This document shows positions 1-6,462 of a DNA stretch of 6,880 nucleotides, piece after piece. Within the stretch, counting starts at the first letter, position 1. Each line of letters starts with the position of its first letter. Under the pieces are notes generated by a model, which searched no databases, was not told the DNA's origin, and was given only the letters and a program-made list of their open reading frames with translations. Origin of the DNA: UBA3537 sp965662485 (GTDB lineage: Bacteria; Bacteroidota; Bacteroidia; Flavobacteriales; Flavobacteriaceae); assembly GCA_965662485.1 (NCBI GenBank), contig CBFIIL010000054.1:1-6880 (forward strand), written 5' to 3'. The position numbers were made by a program, and so were the translations under genes.

Positions 1-1
1 A

Positions 2-1777
2 GGACTTTTTGATGAAGATAAACTTAATGAATTCATCGCTAATCTTAAAGCTATTGCGCCAGAGACAACAACTCTTGGTGGAACACCAATAAATTACAAA
101 TCGTGGACAGATTTTGAACAAAATGTAGCTGTGTCTGGAGTTCAACAAACGTATTTTAACTTAGTTAAAGCAGGAATTACAGGAACACTCACTGAGGGTG
201 AATTGGATTATCAATTGGAAAATGATAAAGTAGACTTAAAATATGTTCAAATTCCTTATGCAAGTATTCCAGACAGCTTAGTTGAGGTAAAATCTTCTGA
301 AATTAAAGCCTACATGAAGCGTTTTCCAAAGCAATACGAAGTGGAAGCGTCAAGAGATTTAGTCTATGTAGAATTCAAAGAAGAAGCATCTTTGGCCGAT
401 GAACAAGCGATTCAAGAGAATTTAAAAGCTTTGATAGATGATCGTGAAGAGTTTAATGAATCTGCAAAAGCCAATGAAACGGTTGTTGGGTTTAAAAATA
501 CAAAAGACAACGCTGCTTTTGTTAATGGAAATTCTGCACAAAAGTTTAATGATACTTATGTCTTTAGATCTGCTTTTTCATCTGAACAAGCCGATAATAT
601 TACTGCATTAAAAACAGGTGAAATTTATGGACCATACAAAGAAAATGGGTTTTATAAGCTCAGCAAAATGGTGTCCAAAAAAGGCATAGCCGATTCAACC
701 AAAGTACGTCATATTCTGATTCCTTTTATAGGAGGAGCTAGAGCAGAAGCTACGGTAACCAAAACTGATGCAGAAGCCAAAGCTACTGCAGATAGTATTT
801 ATAATGTTTTACAAAAAAAACGCTCGAAATTTAAATCGTTATTATCGCTCTCATCAGATAAAGTGAGTAACGAAAAAGAAGGTGTTATTGAATTTGCATA
901 TACCGATGGATTTGCACCAGAGTTTAAGGCCTATTCCTTTGAAAATCCAAAAGGAAGTCTTGGGGTTGTTCGTACAGATTTTGGTTATCATGTGATTGAA
1001 ATATTAGATCAAGGAAAGAAACAAGACGCATTTAAAGTCGCAACTATAGCACAGGAAATTGAACCCTCTGTTGAAACCATTGATGAGGTCTTTAAAAACA
1101 AATCTAAATTTGAAATCGCTGTTGCCGATACCGATTTTGAAACTGTAGCCAAAGACAACAACTATGATGTACGAAACGTTAGTAGCGTAAAAGCGTTGGA
1201 TGAAAATATCCCAGGGATTGGCGCACAACGTGCAATTGTTCGTTGGGCATTTGAAGACGGAGTTAGTGAAGGAGATTTCAAAAGTTTTAGCACTAGCGCT
1301 GGTGGCTTTGTTGTGGTTAAGCTTACAGGGATTAACGAAGAAGGGTTGATGTCTGTACAGAACGGTTCTGTATCTGCACTTCCAGAGGTTCGAAAAGAAA
1401 AGAAAGCTGCACTTATAAAAGAGCGTATTTCAGCAACTTTATTGGGTGATATTGCATCAGCTGAAAACCAAACCATCAAAACTGCTGCTGCTGTAAACAT
1501 GAAAAATCCAACCTTGTCTGGTGCTGGTCGTGAGCCCTTGGTCATTGGTACTGCCTTTGGACTTGAAGTTGGAGAAACCTCTGAACCTATTGCAGGCAAC
1601 ACGGGAGTATTTATTGTTGAGGTGACTAAAATAACACCTGCAGTTGAACTGTCAAGCTATCAAGCGGCTGCTAATAGAGTAGGGCAAGCCAAAGAAAGTG
1701 TAATCAATACGCAACTGTATAANNNNNNNNNNAAAGATGCTGCTGAAATTGAGGACAATAGAGCCGTATTTTACTAG
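2..1777 (+). CDS. ppiD: PpiD/SurA-type peptidyl-prolyl isomerase, 5'-truncated by the window edge
   Basis: Periplasmic foldase, normally tethered to the inner membrane by one N-terminal helix, that helps newly exported and outer-membrane proteins fold. The frame is open from base 2, so the start codon, membrane anchor and first part of the SurA-like N-domain lie upstream. I see 591 residues, whereas flavobacterial relatives are about 700 by recollection. A GTG at 131 is internal, because the preceding 43 codons (beginning GLFDEDKLNEF) already read as family sequence. A parvulin rotamase domain spans about 701-1012, opening with KVRHILIPF and closing with DFGYHVIEILDQ. A second parvulin-like segment follows at about 1140-1335 (GGFVVVKLTGI), and a third related module at about 1530-1636 (GVFIVEVTKI). 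The C-terminus EIEDNRAVFY is typical of the flavobacterial family. A 10-N gap makes four codons near the end unreadable. A terminator follows 25 bases after the stop, so transcription probably ends here. Confidence 0.9.
   Translation, partial: GLFDEDKLNEFIANLKAIAPETTTLGGTPINYKSWTDFEQNVAVSGVQQTYFNLVKAGITGTLTEGELDYQLENDKVDLKYVQIPYASIPDSLVEVKSSEIKAYMKRFPKQYEVEASRDLVYVEFKEEASLADEQAIQENLKALIDDREEFNESAKANETVVGFKNTKDNAAFVNGNSAQKFNDTYVFRSAFSSEQADNITALKTGEIYGPYKENGFYKLSKMVSKKGIADSTKVRHILIPFIGGARAEATVTKTDAEAKATADSIYNVLQKKRSKFKSLLSLSSDKVSNEKEGVIEFAYTDGFAPEFKAYSFENPKGSLGVVRTDFGYHVIEILDQGKKQDAFKVATIAQEIEPSVETIDEVFKNKSKFEIAVADTDFETVAKDNNYDVRNVSSVKALDENIPGIGAQRAIVRWAFEDGVSEGDFKSFSTSAGGFVVVKLTGINEEGLMSVQNGSVSALPEVRKEKKAALIKERISATLLGDIASAENQTIKTAAAVNMKNPTLSGAGREPLVIGTAFGLEVGETSEPIAGNTGVFIVEVTKITPAVELSSYQAAANRVGQAKESVINTQLYXXXXKDAAEIEDNRAVFY
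1723..1732. other. Assembly gap (10 Ns) inside ppiD
   Basis: Ten consecutive undetermined bases, the usual placeholder for a contig join of unknown size. They follow the codons for TQLY and precede KDAAEIEDNR. As written the reading frame is kept and four residues are undefined, but the true gap length is unknown. Both flanks look like one continuous protein, so I read this as missing sequence and not as a real disruption of the gene. Confidence 0.97.
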
Positions 1778-1801
1778 AAATAGTTAAAAAAATAATTTAA
1801 G

Positions 1802-1827
1802 GGACTGATTTTTCAGTCCTTTTTTTT
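1802..1827 (+). terminator. Intrinsic terminator of ppiD, possibly bidirectional
   Basis: A perfect 7-bp stem, GGACTGA at 1802-1808 pairing with TCAGTCC at 1813-1819, has a TTTT loop and is followed at once by eight T's (1820-1827). This is a textbook rho-independent terminator for ppiD, whose stop lies 25 bases upstream. Read on the minus strand the same stem is followed by a less clean T-rich run (CTTAAATTATTTTTTT, complement of about 1786-1801), so it could also stop transcripts of the convergent kinase gene ending at 1868. The rest of the 90-bp intergenic region holds nothing else I can identify. Confidence 0.88.
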
Positions 1828-1867
1828 ATTCATACCTAACTATATCCACACTGAACTTGTTTTAGTA

Positions 1868-2779
1868 TTAGTTTTCATACTCATCACTTTTCACCATCTC
1901 CCCAAAGGGGATAATCGTGGTATACCCCTTGTCCTTAAAATAGTGATGGTTGTTTCCTGTTGCCAAAAAGAAATCGCCACCCCAAGCGCCTAAACTTTTT
2001 ATCGCTCCAGGATAGTCTGCAAAATGTGTGGTTTTTAGTGGGGGTTGTTGGATAAGAGTACCCACAATGGTTTCGTGTTTGCTTATGAGTACTTCAAATT
2101 CTTCTAAAGTAGTAGTCACCAAAAGTGCATCGGTAATGGCATTCAGTTCAGAAAAATCAAGACGTTGTGTTGTTTTTAGGGTATTGTAGTGTGCAATGGC
2201 CTCTCGGCTGTTTTGCTTTTGATTGCGATGTACAAAAAATAATTGCGCTTTAAATGGCGGATCAAAATCTACAATTTTTATATATGGTTTACTATTTTGC
2301 CGTTGATACACAATAGGGCGAGGGTGTTGCGCACAAGCAATATCATAACCACTACCACCAAAGGTATTTTCAAGCAATGCAAAGGCATCTACATTCGCCC
2401 ATTGTGCCAAATTGTTAATGAGGGTAGAGGAGGACCCCAACCCCCAGTTTTGTGGAAACTCCAAATGGCTATGCATTTCAAATCCATTATGAGGTGCAAA
2501 AAAGTTGTGTTGAAGTTTGGCAATCGCCAAAAAACACTCCGAAAGTCGCTTTGCTGTTTCATTGGTTACGTTTGCTTCAAAGCTTGGAATTTTTAAAGTC
2601 GTTTCAAACCAAAGTATGCCTTTATGGTCAAAACTTTTCCAACGAATTTCGGGGCTTTCAATGGGTTTTACTTCTAAAGATTGGCCAAATTTTGTTGGAA
2701 GCGCTAGAGCTTTTGCGCCATCCAAAACTGCATATTCACCAGTAATTAACAATTTTCCGTGGCTATAAAATTTTTCCAT
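1868..2779 (-). CDS. GYDIA-type GHMP kinase, candidate mevalonate-pathway kinase
   Basis: A 303-residue kinase of the GHMP superfamily (galactokinase, homoserine kinase, mevalonate and phosphomevalonate kinases). Motif 1 is HGKLLITGEYAVLDGA (residues 7-22). The ATP-binding loop is GLGSSS (113-118), without the usual preceding proline motif. The GGSGYDIA segment (141-148) puts Asp146 where the catalytic aspartate of mevalonate-type kinases lies. The C-terminal glycine motif is LGAWGGDFFLAT (263-274), a variant of the usual GAGGGG form. Its start codon overlaps the stop of HMG-CoA reductase by one base (TAATG), with no Shine-Dalgarno, so it is probably translated by coupling and shares that gene's promoter. 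Family and context suggest phosphorylation of mevalonate or phosphomevalonate in the cytoplasm. The exact substrate is inferred, not visible; another small-molecule kinase activity remains possible. Confidence 0.88.
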   Translation of the reverse strand: MEKFYSHGKLLITGEYAVLDGAKALALPTKFGQSLEVKPIESPEIRWKSFDHKGILWFETTLKIPSFEANVTNETAKRLSECFLAIAKLQHNFFAPHNGFEMHSHLEFPQNWGLGSSSTLINNLAQWANVDAFALLENTFGGSGYDIACAQHPRPIVYQRQNSKPYIKIVDFDPPFKAQLFFVHRNQKQNSREAIAHYNTLKTTQRLDFSELNAITDALLVTTTLEEFEVLISKHETIVGTLIQQPPLKTTHFADYPGAIKSLGAWGGDFFLATGNNHHYFKDKGYTTIIPFGEMVKSDEYEN

Positions 2780-4089
2780 TAATCACGAAGATTTTTAAGT
2801 GCTTCAACCACAGCATGATGCGATACAGCATGCGTTTTAAAATGAGCAATCATTGCTTCTTTTTCGGCCTTAGAAGCCTCTAGTTGATTTAAAATATTAA
2901 GCAAATGCATTTTCATATGCCCTTTTTGAATCCCAGTAGTGGTTAGAGATCGTAAAGCAGCAAAATTTTGTGCTAACCCCGCAACCGCTACAATCTCCAT
3001 AAGTTTGGTTGCAGAGGGGGTTCCTAGCATCTCCAATGCCAATTTGACCATTGGGTGTAAGCCTGTCAATCCACCTACAGTGCCCAATGCTAGTGGGATA
3101 TCCATCCAAAATTTAAAAACACCATGTTCTAAACTTGCATGCGACAAGCTTGAGTATTGTCCGTTTTTGGCTGCATAGGCATGTACACCAGCTTCAACAG
3201 CTCTAAAGTCATTTCCAGTAGCAATAACAACTGCATCTATTCCATTCATAATACCTTTATTGTGTGTAACAGCACGATAAGGTTCTACTTCTGCAATTTG
3301 TACTGCTTGAATAAATTTTTCTGCAAATTCTTGCCCCGTAAAGTGTCCCTCTAAAGTTAATTCTTCAATTTTACATGAAACTTCGGCTCGTGCCACACAA
3401 TCTGGAACATAATTGGACAAAATACTCATGATAACTTTAGGTTGATTTCCATTTAAATCAGAAGTATTTTGCGTTAATGTTTCAAACGTTGAAGCAATTT
3501 GCTCTAGACATGAATTGATAAAATTGGCGCCCATAGCATCTTTTGTTTCAAAGGTTACTTCCAATTGAAAATAATGGATCAATTTTTGGGTACAATCAAC
3601 AAGGTTTATATCTAGAATCCCACCGCCACGTTTTTCCATATTTTGTGTCAGCGGCCTGGTGGCTTCCAAAAGTTGAGGTTTAATTTTATTAAAAAACGTG
3701 TTGAGAATACTACTTTTCCCCTCAAAAATAAAATGCACATGCCCAATTTTTGTGGTTGATAAAATAGTTGTTTTAAACCCCCCACGTGATAACCAAAATT
3801 TGGCCGCATTACTCGCTGCTGCAACCACCGAACTTTCTTCAATCGTCATAGGAATGGTGTAAAGTTTTTCGTTGATTAAAAAATTTGGTGCAACACCAAA
3901 AGGCATATAAAAGTTTGAAATTGTATTTTCAATGAATTCATCGTGCAACTGTTGAAGTTTTGTATTGGAATTCCAATAGGATTCCAAAATGGACTTGGCA
4001 TTTGAATTTCTGTCAAAACAATTGACAATCAGCCAATTAATTTTTTCGGCTTTAGAAAATTTTGAAAATCCAGAAACAGATTGTTGCAT
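2779..4089 (-). CDS. mvaA: Hydroxymethylglutaryl-CoA reductase, class II
   Basis: Soluble cytoplasmic enzyme interconverting HMG-CoA and mevalonate; 436 residues, close to the length of the Pseudomonas mevalonii class II enzyme. By alignment from memory with that enzyme, the catalytic residues are all present: Glu85 (TIEESSVVAAAS), Lys278 (THNKGIMNG), Asp294 (TGNDFRAVEAG) and His391 (GIQKGHM). The dinucleotide-binding motif DAMGAN is at 184-189. The signature ENxIG reads ENTIS (54-58), with Ser for Gly. I chose the ATG at 4089 (MQQSVSGFSKFSK) because the class II family begins there. The frame stays open to an ATG at 4212, but those 41 extra residues look like translated promoter DNA. Automated pipelines often call this class 'degradative'; next to a GHMP kinase it is more likely biosynthetic, supplying mevalonate for isoprenoids. 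Confidence 0.93.
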   Translation of the reverse strand: MQQSVSGFSKFSKAEKINWLIVNCFDRNSNAKSILESYWNSNTKLQQLHDEFIENTISNFYMPFGVAPNFLINEKLYTIPMTIEESSVVAAASNAAKFWLSRGGFKTTILSTTKIGHVHFIFEGKSSILNTFFNKIKPQLLEATRPLTQNMEKRGGGILDINLVDCTQKLIHYFQLEVTFETKDAMGANFINSCLEQIASTFETLTQNTSDLNGNQPKVIMSILSNYVPDCVARAEVSCKIEELTLEGHFTGQEFAEKFIQAVQIAEVEPYRAVTHNKGIMNGIDAVVIATGNDFRAVEAGVHAYAAKNGQYSSLSHASLEHGVFKFWMDIPLALGTVGGLTGLHPMVKLALEMLGTPSATKLMEIVAVAGLAQNFAALRSLTTTGIQKGHMKMHLLNILNQLEASKAEKEAMIAHFKTHAVSHHAVVEALKNLRD

Positions 4090-4106
4090 AATTTTGTATT
4101 GATAAA

Positions 4107-4114
4107 CAAAGATA
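4107..4114 (-). promoter_or_regulatory. Bacteroidota-type -7 promoter element for the mvaA-kinase unit
   Basis: Read on the minus strand this is TATCTTTG, a perfect match to the Bacteroidota -7 consensus TAnnTTTG. It ends 17 bases before the reductase ATG at 4089, implying a leader of only about 10-15 bases. A clean -33 TTG is missing; the nearest candidate is TTC within CTTTTC (complement of 4133-4138), 18 bases upstream. The leader is A/T-rich with no Shine-Dalgarno. The position also argues against the longer reading frame starting at 4212, since that start would lie upstream of the promoter. Confidence 0.5.
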
Positions 4115-4197
4115 CTATTCTCTTCTTTATGTGAAAAGAGAATTGTTAAATTGTATATTAATCGGCTTAGAAAAGAGGAATTTTCATTTTTTTTTAG

Positions 4198-4205
4198 TAA
4201 AATTG
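4198..4205 (+). promoter_or_regulatory. Weak -7-like element upstream of the S9 peptidase gene
   Basis: TAAAATTG matches the Bacteroidota -7 consensus TAnnTTTG at five of six fixed positions and lies 25 bases before the ATG at 4231. No TTG is seen 17-23 bases upstream of it; the preceding stretch is a T-rich run (4181-4195). The plus-strand genes need a promoter within 4090-4230, since the neighbouring unit is divergent, but this particular assignment is only tentative. Confidence 0.2.
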
Positions 4206-4230
4206 GTAACATTTTTCAAAACACACACCT

Positions 4231-6423
4231 ATGCTCCGTATAAATTTGCGTCTTGTTCTATTTTTTTTAACCACTTTTTACTCCTTTGCCCAAGACCAAA
4301 AAATCACTTTAGACGAAATTTGGAATGGTACTTTTAGTACACAACGCATGGAAGCCCTACATTCTATGAACAATGGAAAACAGTATTCTGTTTTAAATTT
4401 TAATCGTACGAATCGTTCTACTTCTGTTGATGTTTATGACTACAAGACACAAGATAAAATTACAACTTTGGTGGATTCCAAAGACTTAGAAGCCATTTCG
4501 TATTTTACAAACTATGATTTTAGTGAAGATGAAACAAAAATCATTTTAGCCACTGATATAGAATCTGTCTATAGACATTCAACATTGGGTGTTTTTTTTG
4601 TCTATGATACCACAACTAAAATGCTTCAAAAAATTTCAGATCAGAAAATTCAAGAACCAACTTTTTCACCTGATGGATTGCGTGTGGCTTATGGATTTCA
4701 AAATAATATTTTTGTAAAAAATCTTGAGACTGGCCAAATAACTCAGGTTACTTTTGATGGAGAAAAAAATAAAATTATCAATGGTATAACAGATTGGGTA
4801 TACGAAGAAGAATTTGCTTTTGTCCGCGCTTTTGAATGGAACGCAGATGGTCATAAAATTGCCTATTTAAAATTTGATGAAACAGAAGTTCCAGAATTTT
4901 CAATGGATGTGTATGGTCAAGCATTATATCAATCGCAACAAGTTTTTAAATATCCAAAAGCAGGTGAAAAAAATGCAATTGTTTCATTGCATGTCTATAA
5001 TTTAAGCACTGCTGAATCAAAAGAAGTAAAAGTTAATAAACCCTACAATGATTTTTACATTCCACGCATCAAGTGGACAAATGATGCTCATATTTTGAGC
5101 GCTCAATTTATCAATCGTCATCAAAACGAATTGGACCTTTGGGCGATCAATACAAAAAATAATTCCGCTTCTATTCTCCTTACAGAAACGGATAAAGCCT
5201 ATGTTGATGTTACAGACAACTTAACATTTTTGAATGATAATAGCTTTATTTGGACAAGTGAAAAAGATGGCTATAATCATATTTACCATTATGGAAAAAA
5301 AGGGAAATTGATTCGTCAGGTTACTGATGGGGATTGGGAGGTCACCGCCTATTATGGTTATGACAATAAATCAGAAAAAATTTATTACCAATCGGTAGAA
5401 AATGGCTCTATTAATAGAGGTGTTTATGTGATTGGGTTAAATGGTAAAAACAAACAACTACTTTCTAAAAAAGAGGGCACAAATAGCGCCTCGTTTAGTG
5501 CCGATTTTACTTATTTCATCAATACATTTTCGAGCGCATCTACTCCTCCAGAATTCACATTGAATGCTGCAAACAATGGAACAGTTTTGAAGCGTATCAA
5601 ACACAATGATAAACTAGCTAAAAAACTATCCAATTATAGATTATCTGAAAAAGAATTTAGCACCATAGCCATCAATGGCAATGACCTTAATATGTGGACA
5701 ATAAAACCTGTTGATTTTGATCCAAATAAAAAATATCCTGTCCTTATGTATCAGTATTCTGGACCTGGGTCTCAGCAAGTGGCTAATCGTTGGAATAGCG
5801 CCAATGATTATTGGTATCAAATGCTGGCACAAAAAGGCTATTTTGTAGTTTGTATTGATGGTCGAGGAACAGGATTTAAGGGCGCTGATTTTAAGAAAGT
5901 CACCTATATGAATTTGGTCAAATATGAGACAGAAGATCAAATTGCAGCCGCAAAAAAAATAGCAGAATTACCTTACATTGATGAAGAGCGTATTGGGATT
6001 TGGGGCTGGAGTTTTGGCGGTCACATGAGTACCAATTGTTTGTTAAAGGGAAGTGATATTTTTAAAATGGCTATTGCCGTTGCGCCAGTCACAAGTTGGC
6101 GTTTTTATGATACGATTTATACTGAACGCTATATGCGTACACCACAAGAAAACCCTGGTGGTTATGATGATAATTCGCCATTTAATTACCCCGAAATGCT
6201 TAAAGGCGATTATTTGTTAATTCATGGCTCTGGAGATGATAATGTACATGTACAACATACGATGCGTATGGTCAAGGCTTTGATACAAGCGGATAAACAA
6301 TTTGAATGGGGGATTTATCCTGATAAAAACCATGGTATTTATGGGGGTAATACACGATTACATCTCTATAAGAAAATGACTAATTTTATTGCAAAAACCT
6401 TAGGCGATAAAATTGAAAACTAA
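4231..6423 (+). CDS. Secreted S9 family peptidase, dipeptidyl peptidase IV-like
   Basis: A 730-residue exported serine peptidase of family S9B, which cleaves dipeptides (or in close relatives tripeptides) from peptide N-termini, usually after proline. Residues 1-20 form a signal peptide: basic start, hydrophobic core LVLFFLTTF, and probable cleavage after SFA before Gln21. The beta-propeller domain covers roughly 90-450 and carries DWVYEEEF (188-195), whose Glu193-Glu194 match the DPP IV pair that holds the substrate's free amino end. The alpha/beta-hydrolase domain is roughly 520-728. It has the oxyanion-hole Tyr509 (YSGPGS), nucleophile Ser594 (GWSFGG, where human DPP IV has GWSYGG), Asp669 (HGSGDDNVH) and His701 (KNHGIYG). 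The triad and length are intact. Likely site is the periplasm. No Shine-Dalgarno precedes the ATG. A POT transporter gene follows after 39 bases without a terminator, suggesting co-transcription. Dipeptidyl versus tripeptidyl specificity cannot be settled by eye. Confidence 0.93.
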   Translation: MLRINLRLVLFFLTTFYSFAQDQKITLDEIWNGTFSTQRMEALHSMNNGKQYSVLNFNRTNRSTSVDVYDYKTQDKITTLVDSKDLEAISYFTNYDFSEDETKIILATDIESVYRHSTLGVFFVYDTTTKMLQKISDQKIQEPTFSPDGLRVAYGFQNNIFVKNLETGQITQVTFDGEKNKIINGITDWVYEEEFAFVRAFEWNADGHKIAYLKFDETEVPEFSMDVYGQALYQSQQVFKYPKAGEKNAIVSLHVYNLSTAESKEVKVNKPYNDFYIPRIKWTNDAHILSAQFINRHQNELDLWAINTKNNSASILLTETDKAYVDVTDNLTFLNDNSFIWTSEKDGYNHIYHYGKKGKLIRQVTDGDWEVTAYYGYDNKSEKIYYQSVENGSINRGVYVIGLNGKNKQLLSKKEGTNSASFSADFTYFINTFSSASTPPEFTLNAANNGTVLKRIKHNDKLAKKLSNYRLSEKEFSTIAINGNDLNMWTIKPVDFDPNKKYPVLMYQYSGPGSQQVANRWNSANDYWYQMLAQKGYFVVCIDGRGTGFKGADFKKVTYMNLVKYETEDQIAAAKKIAELPYIDEERIGIWGWSFGGHMSTNCLLKGSDIFKMAIAVAPVTSWRFYDTIYTERYMRTPQENPGGYDDNSPFNYPEMLKGDYLLIHGSGDDNVHVQHTMRMVKALIQADKQFEWGIYPDKNHGIYGGNTRLHLYKKMTNFIAKTLGDKIEN

Positions 6424-6462
6424 TACAAACAAAAAAAACTAACCAAATAAATACGAATTATT

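Noticed and set aside
131..133. GTG at 131 as the start of the foldase gene
   Set aside because: The frame is open upstream to base 2 and those codons read as the expected SurA-like N-domain; the real start is outside the window.
1162..1602. 146-codon open frame on the minus strand inside ppiD
   Set aside because: It lies wholly opposite a well-supported gene and its translation resembles no known family; it is a shadow of the coding frame.
2243..2768. Overlapping plus-strand open frames opposite the GHMP kinase
   Set aside because: Several short frames in different registers overlap one another and an intact kinase; their low-complexity translations have no recognisable domain.
4090..4212. 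N-terminal extension of the HMG-CoA reductase frame to an ATG at 4212
   Set aside because: The extra 41 residues (IYNLTILFSHKEEN and so on) do not resemble the family, would pass through the -7 promoter element, and the normal class II N-terminus begins at 4089.
4261..4268. Eight-T run in the signal-peptide codons of the S9 peptidase as a phase-variation switch
   Set aside because: Similar eight-base runs occur elsewhere in the window (813-820, 4592-4599), as expected for AT-rich DNA coding for Phe, Leu and Lys; nothing marks this one as a programmed switch.
6424..6462. Promoter or terminator between the peptidase and transporter genes
   Set aside because: The 39-bp A-rich spacer has no inverted repeat and no TAnnTTTG element; read-through is simpler.
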